From: Acholoe squamosa
Taxonomy: Eukaryota > Annelida > Polychaeta > Phyllodocida > Polynoidae
Direction: 5' to 3'
Assembly: GCA_949317995.1 (NCBI GenBank)
Contig: OX439052.1
Coordinates: 39,806,432-39,870,431 of the forward strand
Length of the DNA stretch: 64,000 nucleotides
Both the position numbers and the translations under genes were made by a program. The notes beneath the pieces were generated by a model, which saw nothing but the letters and a program-made list of their open reading frames with translations, was not told where the DNA came from and ran no database searches. Shown here one piece after another: positions 9,927 to 20,461 of this stretch (within the stretch, counting starts at the first letter, position 1; each line of letters starts with the position of its first letter).

Positions 9927-12806
9927 GTGTATAGCCCGGACGTCATAACGTCCGAACGGCTGGTACATGGGTTAGATAACCTTAGGGAAGCTAACCCAGT
10001 AGGGCAACTGATTGCCCAGGAGAATGGCAATGGATCATTAGTGCTCCAAAACCATTCGAACTCCCAAGATGCGGAATCTACATCTTGGAGAGATCCCAAA
10101 CCCCACTATAATGATAGTGAGGAGAATCTACCAGACTCTGTACGACGTGAACAGTCCATACAGAGACAGGGTAAGTTAATGAGCCAACAATCACTTGTTG
10201 ACGAGCTAACTAATTCGATGTTCGAAGTTGGTGGTAGTACCAACCCAGAACATCCGGCGCCAATGCCAAAAAGGGTAACATTCGGAGAGCTACCTTATAG
10301 AATACCCAGACCTGGATTACCAATATTAGATTATAGCGCTATAGATGGCGACTTAACCTATGCGGTACCGGAAGGTGAAGAATTTAAACAACCGGATGTC
10401 CAGTTGTTAAATGAAACTTATGTAACTCTGAACGAGAATCTAAATACCTTGGTCAGAGCTAAAGATGAAGTATTCCATGAAAAACTTCAGCTAGAAGAGG
10501 ACCTAACTGGAATGCGGAAAGAATTCGAAGCCAGAAGGAGTGAGTACATGAAAGAACTCGAGAATGAGGAACGAAAACTCCAGGAAATGAGAGAGTCATT
10601 CAATAAGGAGTATGACAATAGACACATTCGTATCCAAACATACATAGATACGAACGACCAACTAAGTCATGATAAGGCAAAATTCGAATCCGAAATATGC
10701 CACTATCAAAACGAGTTGGAGGAATTGAAACTTCAGTGTACTAAACAAGCTGAAGACAATGAAGCTATCCGGGTAGGCATTATAGCTTACAATAAACAAC
10801 TGGAAGAAGATAGACAGAAACTCACGAATGAGCTTCAGGAGATGCAGACTACTGCAATCACTTTAGATAAGTATGTAGAAGCCGCCCAGTTGACTATAGG
10901 TAATATAGATCCAGCTGTGGTGTCTAAAATGTTGGGGAAGACAACTCCAACTGGATACAACCCTTTCGTTAACGATGGGGCTACTAAGAATGTAGTATCC
11001 GTAGTCTATACGAAACCGGATAATGCCGCAGATAGTGGAACCGCACCTACACCAGCAACTCCAGCGCTGGATACAATAGGTCCGGCACCACCAATACCAG
11101 ACCTGAGTCACAAAACTAAAACGACTCGCGATAGTGCTGCCGGAACCAACCATAATACACCCGTAGCACAACCAAGAGTACCGGGTCCAATGAGGCATAT
11201 GTTGACACCACCTTCATATTTCCCCCAACCTGGCCATAGTACACCAGCAGGTCCAAGATTACCGAACCCATCTTCGGGTCCAGGTAATGGTCCTACTGAT
11301 GGACGTTTTCCAAGACCGAACCCGCCACAAAACAACGTTAATGGCGGAATGTATCAACCGAGAGCATCTTCCTATGGATATAGATATAATTATAATCCAT
11401 CAGGAAGTGGTAATTATCAAAATGGTAATAACTATAACCAGGGATGGAATCAAAATAATTCTTACCCTAGGTATGCGTCTTCTGGAAACGCCAGTTATAA
11501 TGGTGGATGCCCTGGCAGCTCATCCGGAAACTATAATGGTCCACCAGGAGGGAACCCCCCAGGTGGCCCAGGTGGATCCGGATCGGGAGGATCAGGATCA
11601 GGAGGAGATGGCAGGAAGCCAAATAGAAGAACTTCCATGCCTGCAGGGATGCAAACCATCTTTGATAGGAGCCAATGTATCCAAAACCTGGGCATTGACT
11701 GCTACCGAAAGGGAGCGGATGGCATGGAAGTCATGAACTGGAGCATGCGAGAAGCAGATAGACTATGCGGATGTAATAATCCGGCACGTAGACAGGCACG
11801 GATACCCCCTCCATACGATTCTAATGACCCATGGAAGGATAGGTATCAAGCTTTTGTCGACGAAGTCAATTGCAGTGGCTGGACAAAAGAAGAAGCTCTG
11901 CCGTATTTGATCTGTTGGTTGAATAAAGGTGGAAAAGTAGCCCTCAATCAATGGAGAGCAGCTTACGGATTATACGGCACCTATGATCAATTGGTCGAAT
12001 GTGCCGCATACCTATTCGGATCAATCGTTAGAGAAGATCCATGGGTAAGCTTCAAGAAAAGAACGCAGAAACCGAAAGAATCTCACAAGGTCTTTGGTTT
12101 GGAGCTACAGGACTTGCTATCAAAAGCACGTCCAAATTGGGCTCATGATGATGACTGTTATCTACAGGAATTGTTCATACAATTCTATAATGGATTGCGG
12201 GATCTGGATCACAAACAAGTTGTTTGGGATTCTTGGAAAGATGACACTTCCTTCAGTGACCTGTTCATAGCAATCGATGGACATGTCATGAAGAAACGAT
12301 TGGTAGGTCTAGGACCTAATCCGGTAAGAGCAGCACCTTTTCAATATGGAGGTACACCTGCTCCGATATATGATACTTCCCAGTTAGCCGCGGTTGATTC
12401 ACATGATGCTGATGAGGAGGATGAATATGTCTCCGATGAAAACGGAGAATATATTGGTTCAGTTCAAGTAGCTGGAAAGTATTACCGACAAAAACGGTAT
12501 AGGAAAGTACATTCGAGAGGAAAGGGAGGATCTGCCGCTGGTAACACAGCTTCCGGATTGAACCAATCGAGCAATGTAGCCTCTGCGGCGAAGCCAACTG
12601 TGGCGGCCACTGCTACTCCGACTAATGTAATGGAAACCTTAATAGCCGGACTAACAGAAGCTCTAAAGAGGCCGAGAGTTGATAAATCTCAGAGGAGATG
12701 TTTCAGATGCCAGAAACTGGGGCATTATGCCCCGGAATGTATGGCTGAGAAACCTGTCCCGCGTAAACAGGAAGGTGTCTCTGGAATAAGTACAGAGGAA
12801 AACTAG
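9927..12806 (+). CDS. gag: Gag polyprotein with coiled coil and CCHC zinc knuckle
   Basis: The frame is open for about 959 codons. Gag forms the particle shell and packages RNA. About residues 165-325 are a long charged coiled coil (LNENLNTLVRAKDEVFHEKL onward). Residues about 370-580 are rich in Pro, Gly and Asn. Residues about 620-800 resemble a capsid domain (WTKEEALPYLICWLNKGG, WVSFKKRTQKPKESHKVFG). Near residue 925 lies CFRCQKLGHYAPEC, a perfect CX2CX4HX4C knuckle. No in-frame ATG occurs before 10179, so either translation starts there (875 residues) or a non-AUG start near 9927 is used. It ends at TAG 12804-12806 and overlaps the open pol frame by 40 bases in the -1 frame. Confidence 0.85.
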   Translation: MYSPDVITSERLVHGLDNLREANPVGQLIAQENGNGSLVLQNHSNSQDAESTSWRDPKPHYNDSEENLPDSVRREQSIQRQGKLMSQQSLVDELTNSMFEVGGSTNPEHPAPMPKRVTFGELPYRIPRPGLPILDYSAIDGDLTYAVPEGEEFKQPDVQLLNETYVTLNENLNTLVRAKDEVFHEKLQLEEDLTGMRKEFEARRSEYMKELENEERKLQEMRESFNKEYDNRHIRIQTYIDTNDQLSHDKAKFESEICHYQNELEELKLQCTKQAEDNEAIRVGIIAYNKQLEEDRQKLTNELQEMQTTAITLDKYVEAAQLTIGNIDPAVVSKMLGKTTPTGYNPFVNDGATKNVVSVVYTKPDNAADSGTAPTPATPALDTIGPAPPIPDLSHKTKTTRDSAAGTNHNTPVAQPRVPGPMRHMLTPPSYFPQPGHSTPAGPRLPNPSSGPGNGPTDGRFPRPNPPQNNVNGGMYQPRASSYGYRYNYNPSGSGNYQNGNNYNQGWNQNNSYPRYASSGNASYNGGCPGSSSGNYNGPPGGNPPGGPGGSGSGGSGSGGDGRKPNRRTSMPAGMQTIFDRSQCIQNLGIDCYRKGADGMEVMNWSMREADRLCGCNNPARRQARIPPPYDSNDPWKDRYQAFVDEVNCSGWTKEEALPYLICWLNKGGKVALNQWRAAYGLYGTYDQLVECAAYLFGSIVREDPWVSFKKRTQKPKESHKVFGLELQDLLSKARPNWAHDDDCYLQELFIQFYNGLRDLDHKQVVWDSWKDDTSFSDLFIAIDGHVMKKRLVGLGPNPVRAAPFQYGGTPAPIYDTSQLAAVDSHDADEEDEYVSDENGEYIGSVQVAGKYYRQKRYRKVHSRGKGGSAAGNTASGLNQSSNVASAAKPTVAATATPTNVMETLIAGLTEALKRPRVDKSQRRCFRCQKLGHYAPECMAEKPVPRKQEGVSGISTEEN

Positions 12807-15800
12807 GAAGGGGTCTCCCGAGGGGCAAAGAAGGGGATCCCAGTGACAAATCTTGCCATGATATCACCATCCGTGATGATAGTTTGCATGTAGTAGCAAA
12901 CTCGCCTAGCACCGAAGTGGCTGTAGACACCCGGAAGGCTAGGGAAGCTGATATAGCAGGTGCCACGGGAGCACAGGGGAAACCCAATATCAGTAACGAG
13001 GCAGGCGGCTACGAGTTAGCCAAGGTCTGTGGTGCCCACCTGCCCCCGGGTCATCCTTGTCTGGAATTCCTGAAAGGATGTGGATCGACTCCTGGTGTGA
13101 AAAATGACGTTCCGATCCTCACGGGCATGCCCTCTGTTCTAAACGGAAGGCGGTGGTATGTTTGCCTCACTGTTAACGGAAGATCTGCCGAATTCCTTGT
13201 GGATACGGGAGCTAGCCACTCTTGTATCTCCAGGGGATTCTACGATCTTATACCGGATGAGCATGATACTCTCAAATCGGGAGGAAGTGCTCAGACGGCC
13301 GATGGCAGTACCTTGCAAACGTATGGTAGAACTTGTGTGAAACTACAGTTGGATGGTATACATGACTATGTCATGAGCGCCACCGTTGCGGATATAGCAG
13401 ATGAGGGGATACTTGGGTTGGATTTCGCATCCCTGTATGGTGCTGTGTTGGAACCTCAATCAGGAGTGTTGAGTGTGAAATACCCATATCCCGTAAAGGT
13501 TAGGTGTGTACTGAGACAAGTGAGCAGTATGGCTAGTGTAGCACACACTGTGCGAATCCCTCCGGGAGTAGCCTGTGATGTGCTTGTAAGAAGTGATCCT
13601 GCAATGCGCAATAAGCCTGCAGTGATAGAACTGGATGTAGCTACTCTGTCAAGTATCGGATTAGTATCCGCAGACACTATTGTAGCAAATGCATCATGGT
13701 CGGTAGTACCTGTCTCCAATACCGGAAACAGTATTATCTACTTAAAAAAGGGGCAAGTTTTCGGAAACGTGACCCTTTCGGAAACTGTAACGGATAGTAA
13801 GAGGAACTTACAAAAGGGTACAGGAGATGATGAAATTTCGGAAGACTTACTCAAGTTGTATGAAGAAACTTCATTAGAAGATCCGGAATACCGGAAAGTG
13901 TTCTATGAATTGCTCTGTCAGTATAGGACTGCCTTTGCCAAACCTGGTGAAAAACTAGGTACGACAAATAAGGTAGTACATAAAATAGATACTGGAGATG
14001 CAGAACCCTTTAAGATTCCATATAGGCGGTTACCTTTAGCGAAAAAGAGAATAGCTGAAGAGGAAATAAACAAGATGTTGGAACAGGATGTAATAGTCCC
14101 TTCCAATAGTCCATGGAGTAGTCCTGTGTGTATGGTAACAAAGAAAGACGGCACTATCCGTTTTTGCATAGACTACAGGAAGTTGAATGGAATAACGAAA
14201 AAGAATTCGTATCCACTACCGAGAATAGACGAAACCATTGACTCCTTAGGAGGAAACAGTTGGTTTTGTACCCTAGACTTGCAATCAGGTTATTGGCAAG
14301 TGGGAATGAACCCTTCAGATATGGAAAAAACTGCATTTTCGAGTCATATTGGACTATTCCAATATAACGTAATGCCGTTTGGTTTGTGTAATGCACCAGC
14401 AACATTTGAAGCAATGATGGAAACAATTCTAAGTGACTTATTGTGGAAAAGATGTCTTGTATATCTTGACGATGTCATAGTCTTCGGAAAAACATTCGAA
14501 GAGTGTTCTAATAACCTAAAAATGGTATTGGAACGTATTATTTCTAATGGTCTCAAATTGAAACCTAAGAAATGCCACATGTTTAGAAAGTCCATAAATT
14601 ATTTGGGCCGCATCATTAGTGATGAAGGAATAAAAGCTGATCTGGAGAAAATCGAATCAGTTACGAATTGGAATAGACCTAAAACACCCAAAGAAGTGAG
14701 GTCCTTTTTAGGATTCTGTTCCTATTATAGGGAATTTATTCCAAATTATTCTAGAGTCAGTTATCCATTGCAAGCAATAGCTAACTGGACTCCAGGAGGT
14801 ACCAAGGAAAAATTTCCTTGGGGGCATGAACAGGAATCTGCTTTTCAAAAGCTAAAGGAACTGTTCACGAGTACTCCAGTATTACAATATCCGAATGAAA
14901 CGGATCATTTCATACTGGATACGGACGCTAGTAATGATAGCATTGGTGCAGCTCTCTCGCAAGTCCAAAATGGGAGAGAAGTACCAATTGCCTTTGCCAG
15001 CAATACACTGAGTAAGACTCAGCGCAATTACTGCACAACCAAAAGAGAGCTGTTAGCAGTAGTTGTATATACCAAGAAGTTCAAACATTTCCTATGGGGA
15101 ACGAACTTTACATTGCGTACAGATCATTTCTCTTTGAGATGGCTACTGAACTTCCGAGATGCTGAAGGAATGTTAGGCCGATGGTTAGCCCATCTATCAG
15201 AATATGGGCTTGAACATCACCAGATTCAGCATAGACCTGGAGTAAAGCATTTGAATGCTGATGCCTTGTCTCGAATACCAATCCGGAAATGTGATAATCC
15301 GGATTGTACTGATTGTGGAGCTCATAGGGCAGTGCTAGCAGGGATTCGAAGACCATTCGAACCCCTAGTTGCCAGTGTACTGGATTGGTCTATGGATCAC
15401 ATACGACGTTTCCAGGAAGCTGACTCGATAACTGCGCAGCTATTGCAATTAGTACCAAAGGGTATACGTCCAGTTAGACCTGAGGTCTCTCTGGAAAACC
15501 GAGAAATGAGAAGGTTTCTTGCTCAATGGACCGAGCTTAAAGTCCGGAAAGGCGTGTTATACCGCTGGAAGCCATGTAATAATGGTGAGAAAATCATGCA
15601 AGTGGTAATACCACATGCCATGAGACATGACATTATGTATTTTTGTCATGGACATCGGACCAGTGGTCATTTTGGAAGGAAACGTTCGTTGGCCCGACTT
15701 TCCAAAAGATACTACTGGCCTGGCATGACCAGAGACTTGCAAAGATGGGTAATCACCTGTCCGGATTGTTGTAAAAACAAACCCGGACCCGGGATGGGCA

Positions 15801-17002
15801 AACTTCCCTTATCCCAAGAACTTTTCGGAGTTAGATTCGCAAGAATCGGGGTAGACATCATCAGTGGATTGAACACAACCGCTAATGATAACACCTGTAT
15901 GATGGTAGTGTGTGATTATTACACAAAATACACTAAAGTATTTCCACTACCAGACCACAAAGCAGTTACTTGTGCCGAAGCCTTTGTAAAAGGTTGGGTA
16001 CTAAGTTTCGGTGTACCATTAATGTTACACAGTGACCAGGGCAGAGAATTCGAATCAAATCTCTGGCAGGGTATGTGCGAATACTTAGCTATTTGCAAGA
16101 CTAGAACCAATCCGTATAGGCCACAAAGCGACGGATTGGTAGAAAGGTTCAACAGAACCCTTATCCAAGTTCTAAAGTCGCTTGTAAATGAACATATGGA
16201 TGACTGGGATGAGCAATGTCATTTTGTGACACATGCTTATAACAGTACGGTACATTCAAGTACAAATTGTACTCCGAACCTTTTGGTATTCGGAGAAGAT
16301 CTAATAATGCCTGCCGACTTAGTATTTGGAGTCGTAGGGATGGACCCGGAATTACCTTGCCATGTAGTTTTTGTGGAATGTTTAAGAGACAGATTTAAAA
16401 AAGCATATGAGTCTGTCCGGATCGATTTGGAGAAAAGTGCCAAATGGCAGAAAGTTGGATATGATACCGATCTAAAGCATCGGAAATTCCAATCCGGAGA
16501 TAGAGTTCTCAGGCTACATGAACCACTTAGGCACATAAAATTAGCGTCTAATTGGGATGGTCCCTTCACGGTAACCCAAGTTATCAATGACTGTACCGTA
16601 ATAATTAAATCTGACCTTGGTCGACTGTATAAGTCAAATGTGGCCAGACTGAGGAAATGGTCTGGGAGGGAGACCTCCACAGAAATGTATGGTGAAGGTT
16701 CCGGAAAGATCCTGAACCAGAATCGCATAATAGACCAGGTAAAGAACACTACAGTGAAGCGAGGCCTTGGTAGGCCTAAAAAGTGTTTCGAATCAGTGAC
16801 ACCCGCGCCAACACCGATTAAGCGTGGGGGAGTTAAAAAAGTCTCGGCAGGTGAAGACAAGAAGAAGAGGAAAGGTGTCTCTAAGGCTAAGAAACACCTA
16901 GAAAAAGCTCTTCAGACTGTCAGGTCCGATAGTGAACTATCCGATAAGGGGAGATACGTTCGTCGCAGCCCTCGAATTGCCCAGAGGACTGCAGTGACCT
17001 AA
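12767..17002 (+). CDS. pol: Pol polyprotein (protease, RT, RNase H, integrase)
   Basis: The frame is open from 12767 and has no ATG at its head, so it is probably made as a Gag-Pol fusion by -1 frameshifting in the 40-base overlap with gag. Counting residues from codon 12884: an aspartic protease with FLVDTGASHS near 105-115; reverse transcriptase about 370-560 with VYLDDV (catalytic Asp pair 529-530); RNase H with LDTDASNDSIGAAL; a zinc-binding HHCC region near 920-965; integrase Asp 991, Asp 1051 and Glu 1087, giving the exact DD35E spacing. The C-terminus is basic with an AT-hook-like RGLGRPKK. All catalytic residues appear intact. Confidence 0.92.
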   Translation, partial: TGRCLWNKYRGKLGRGLPRGKEGDPSDKSCHDITIRDDSLHVVANSPSTEVAVDTRKAREADIAGATGAQGKPNISNEAGGYELAKVCGAHLPPGHPCLEFLKGCGSTPGVKNDVPILTGMPSVLNGRRWYVCLTVNGRSAEFLVDTGASHSCISRGFYDLIPDEHDTLKSGGSAQTADGSTLQTYGRTCVKLQLDGIHDYVMSATVADIADEGILGLDFASLYGAVLEPQSGVLSVKYPYPVKVRCVLRQVSSMASVAHTVRIPPGVACDVLVRSDPAMRNKPAVIELDVATLSSIGLVSADTIVANASWSVVPVSNTGNSIIYLKKGQVFGNVTLSETVTDSKRNLQKGTGDDEISEDLLKLYEETSLEDPEYRKVFYELLCQYRTAFAKPGEKLGTTNKVVHKIDTGDAEPFKIPYRRLPLAKKRIAEEEINKMLEQDVIVPSNSPWSSPVCMVTKKDGTIRFCIDYRKLNGITKKNSYPLPRIDETIDSLGGNSWFCTLDLQSGYWQVGMNPSDMEKTAFSSHIGLFQYNVMPFGLCNAPATFEAMMETILSDLLWKRCLVYLDDVIVFGKTFEECSNNLKMVLERIISNGLKLKPKKCHMFRKSINYLGRIISDEGIKADLEKIESVTNWNRPKTPKEVRSFLGFCSYYREFIPNYSRVSYPLQAIANWTPGGTKEKFPWGHEQESAFQKLKELFTSTPVLQYPNETDHFILDTDASNDSIGAALSQVQNGREVPIAFASNTLSKTQRNYCTTKRELLAVVVYTKKFKHFLWGTNFTLRTDHFSLRWLLNFRDAEGMLGRWLAHLSEYGLEHHQIQHRPGVKHLNADALSRIPIRKCDNPDCTDCGAHRAVLAGIRRPFEPLVASVLDWSMDHIRRFQEADSITAQLLQLVPKGIRPVRPEVSLENREMRRFLAQWTELKVRKGVLYRWKPCNNGEKIMQVVIPHAMRHDIMYFCHGHRTSGHFGRKRSLARLSKRYYWPGMTRDLQRWVITCPDCCKNKPGPGMGKLPLSQELFGVRFARIGVDIISGLNTTANDNTCMMVVCDYYTKYTKVFPLPDHKAVTCAEAFVKGWVLSFGVPLMLHSDQGREFESNLWQGMCEYLAICKTRTNPYRPQSDGLVERFNRTLIQVLKSLVNEHMDDWDEQCHFVTHAYNSTVHSSTNCTPNLLVFGEDLIMPADLVFGVVGMDPELPCHVVFVECLRDRFKKAYESVRIDLEKSAKWQKVGYDTDLKHRKFQSGDRVLRLHEPLRHIKLASNWDGPFTVTQVINDCTVIIKSDLGRLYKSNVARLRKWSGRETSTEMYGEGSGKILNQNRIIDQVKNTTVKRGLGRPKKCFESVTPAPTPIKRGGVKKVSAGEDKKKRKGVSKAKKHLEKALQTVRSDSELSDKGRYVRRSPRIAQRTAVT

Positions 17003-17511
17003 CCTGTATACACAACGAGTGTAATGTTTACATTTAGAGGAACGGATGACAACTGACCCGAAAGGCTTATTTGTCGCCGCCGCATGATGTACCAATGGGT
17101 AGTGGACGGATAATCCGGTGGATTTGCTTAAGCTTTTCATAATCTCCACCCAAATCCCCAGACGAGTCATCGGCATGAGCGATAATTACCTAAAAACATT
17201 CAGTTTGTTTATGTTCCGCCTGTAGCACGTGCGTTTCCGCATGACGTCACCGTGTCCAGTCTCGGCTGACCTCTCGTGACCTCACGGGATGCGGGGAAAT
17301 GACGTCACGAAAGCTGGCCTGTCGCCATTTTGGTTTTCGGTAACGTTCAAGACGGTCGAGCGCGCTCCCTTCTTGGATTTTACCGGTTAGCAAAGCCCTC
17401 CTCGCTCCTCCAGAGTCTGTCTCCTGGTAGACAGACTCCGTTTGTGTCGGCCCCGGCGCCGTAAAAGCCGGAAAAAAGGAGTATTTTACTCCCGTAGGCG
17501 ATTCCCCGGTC
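17003..17511 (+). promoter_or_regulatory. GC-rich leader of ORF3 with two CRE palindromes
   Basis: The stretch between pol and ORF3 becomes GC-rich, unlike the AT-rich surroundings, and carries TGACGTCA twice (17242-17249 and 17300-17307), the CREB/ATF site. This suggests an internal promoter for ORF3. A splice acceptor in the same stretch is an alternative. Confidence 0.4.
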
Positions 17512-20461
17512 ATGGCTGAGGAATCCGTAGCTGCAGCCAAGCTATCCGGTGATCCGGATAAGCTGACTCCGTCCGCAGAAGCTTTTCCGGAAGCTTTGTC
17601 ACCTGTAACACAGGAAGAGAGCGAGATGATGGACGTGGAGGAACCCACGGATCGCTCGTTCGAGGAGAAGCTGGCTTCATTCTCACTAAATGAGCCAGAG
17701 AAACTTTTATCTCCACTCCCGGCCGAGGGATCCGGAGGGGCTGCGAGTGCTGAACCCGCAGCAACTGAGTCCGAAACTACCCAAGTTGACGGACAGATGG
17801 ACGAGTGGAAGCCATCAGTGGCGGAACCTTTTCCAGCTAGCTATGATGGTCGCTACCTGTATGTCCACCCGGAACTGCAGGCACAAGTGACCTACGCGGA
17901 CGGGACACCAGTCAGGATGGACCTGAAAGTCAGGATAGCTATCGAGGGCGTCATGACTCCCGAACAGCTGACCAGGATGCCTCCCGAGTGGCTTCGAGAC
18001 TGGCCGTGGTTCCAACGGGGACTTATGGTAGACGCTGGTTTCTGTGAAACCGTGTATGCAGCTAACCGAGCCTTCGAGCTCGGAGCGTATCCGAAGCCTG
18101 ACAAATCCCTGTGGAACGTCAAGGCTACGAACATCAACTGGGTAGGCTGTGTCTGGGATACCGATGGACAGACCTACTCACGCCCTAGTGCTACCCGGCA
18201 GCAATGCCGGACCACTAAGAAATTCAGGGAGGCCGCTGCTAACTTCGAGCAGTGGGATGACGGTTTCTACATAACCGAGCAGGAATTGGTGGATGTCCAG
18301 AACAATTCACAAATCGGATTGGACCGAGCTGCAGCCCTTCGGACGGTTATTGTCCGCCGTATGACTGCCGAACAGGAGGCCCAGGAAGAGGCTAAGAGAG
18401 CTGCGGAAGTACCCGCACCTCCTATCCCCGACCTGAAGCTTGCCACCAGGAGCTCAGCCAGTGCTACACAAGCTACCGGCAGTACTACTACCCCAGTAGA
18501 AGCCACGACCTCCAGCACATCCGGAACCCAGGAACCGGAGGAAGACTGGAAGGTCAGTAAGAACCGACGATCCGCTGCTCGGAAGCTCAAGAATCTCCCG
18601 GATTCTGCTAGAGCCGAGCCGAAACCCAGCACCTCAACCACTGGTAGTACCGCCATGGAGGTTGAATCGTCTGACGAGGAGTCGGTGCACGAGTCCTCGG
18701 TTGAGTATGATGAGAAGGCCACTCCATCAACTCAAACCGAGGCCGAACGTTGGGCTAACTCCAAATCCGGATTCAAAACCCGGATTCCAACGTGCTTCTC
18801 CGATTGTGCCTACGGAGTAAAGAAGGACGGCTCTACCCTCTATGCCTGCCCGGACTCAATCAATAAGAACAATGAGTCAGATGACGAAGATTGGATGCGT
18901 CTTTCGGACGAGGACCCCAATCCGAGCAAGGCCTATCGAAAGATGTGGCTTATGCTTAACCATACCGAAGGGTATTATACCTATACCCAGAGGAGGAAGC
19001 TACGTTGGGCTCTAGAGAAGTGTATGGTAACGACCAGAAGTCCCGTCCCTTCTCTATCTGCCAGGATGCGAGTGATGTCTCGGTCCGGACCTGGAGCACT
19101 CCAGCTCGGTTCCAAAGACATCTCGTCGAGACCCACTTCCACCATCACCCGGTTTACATTTGTGATCCGAGTTATGGCAAGAAGGGTAAGAAGTGTACTA
19201 CTAAGGTGCAATACAGCCGACGTAGTGATCTGGCGAGACACCAGAAGAAATGCCACGCCGAAGGTTTGGACATGGCTCGGAAGCGTATCATGGAGCTTCA
19301 CCAGGAACTCATGAAGGAGTTCGATAGCCTGAGCGAGGATGCTTGGTCTAAGATCCGACCGGGGGACCAAGTCCTCTGCGAGGTTCCGAAGACCAAGGAT
19401 TCGAAACTCCGCGCGAAGATAGTCCTGACTCCTGGAAAGGGTAAACTGGACATGCACGAGTCTCTCTGGCAGAAATGCGAGGAATCCGGAAAGGATGCAA
19501 AGAGAGCTCGAGATGGAGCAGAAGAGATCAGAACCGTGGTGGCAACGGTAATGGTCAGAGCACCGGTGCTAAACCGAAAGTCAGAGCAGAGGACCGTTCC
19601 AGGTCCCCTCTGGCTAGGCACCCCGCAGAGCAGGCTCAGGGCACTCCGGTGTTCAAGAAGCCCGAACCTGCCGGATACGCTGGAGCCGTATCTAAGCCTG
19701 GGAAAGTTAATCCTCGTAACTTTCCGTCCTTAACCCAGGGACCTGGACCTGAGAGCCAGACCTTGGTGGTAGGAAAGGATGGTCGTCTTGTCCCAAAGAA
19801 GACCACAGCACCTGCTGCCGCCGGATCCGCATCCGCTCCAGCCGCTCTGCCAGTTAGCTTCACCCAGGAGCAGTTGAACATGTACCTGCAAATGGGATTG
19901 AAGCAGAACGCACCCCCTGCCTACTGTGTACCATCAGCAGGCGTGTCCGGAAGCCCCAAACCCGGAAGTGGTCCACAGGCTGCATCGACTCCTCCCAAGG
20001 TTGTCGCTGCACCTGCGAAACCAAAGGACGCTATTACCATTAAGGCCGGTAATGCAGAAATTTGGTTTGAGAAATCTCGCCAAGGGGAGGCAGATGTCCA
20101 GAAGGCCATCTACACCCACTGGGAGAAGTGTGTCCGTGAGAAGGCCACAGAATTTCATCAGGGACTCCTAAACGACACCCTGTTGTGTATGAAGGAGGTC
20201 GCGGATGCTGAAAAGCAGCGCCTCGAGACCCTCATTCGGGACGATGTGAAGTCCCAGGAGGAGGCTGCCGCAGCTGCCCAAGAAAAGGCAGCTATGGACG
20301 TGCACGTGCTGGAGAAACGTGTAAAGGAGGAGATTACCCGGAATACCAACTTGAACACTAAGTTCATGAGGGTATTCGGAGTCAACTTGGACGAGTGGGA
20401 CGGCACTCCCGAGTCGGCTCTAGCTCTTCTTAAGAAGAAGCATGCTAAGAAATCCGTCTAA
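17512..20461 (+). CDS. Third gene (ORF3) in the env position, in three successive frames
   Basis: Coding-like sequence starts at an ATG in good context (GTCATGG, 17512) and ends at TAA 20459-20461. The frame runs to about 19015, then continues one frame back (-1) to about 19500-19545, then steps -1 again to 20461. The first part is acidic with Ser/Thr/Pro stretches and an Ala/Glu helix. The middle has a zinc-finger-like CX10C...HX4H set (about 19150-19265). The last part is Pro-rich, then a Glu/Lys/Ala coiled coil and a KKKHAKKSV tail. I see no signal peptide, transmembrane segment or furin-type site, so it does not look like an envelope protein. Function unknown. The steps may be mutations, sequence errors or programmed shifts. 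Confidence 0.6.

Noticed and set aside
16237-16860. 207-codon ORF on the minus strand
   Set aside because: It is antisense to the well-supported integrase and C-terminal part of pol.
18267-18722. 151-codon minus-strand ORF
   Set aside because: Antisense to ORF3 of the Gypsy element; Ser/Val/Ala composition is a frame shadow.
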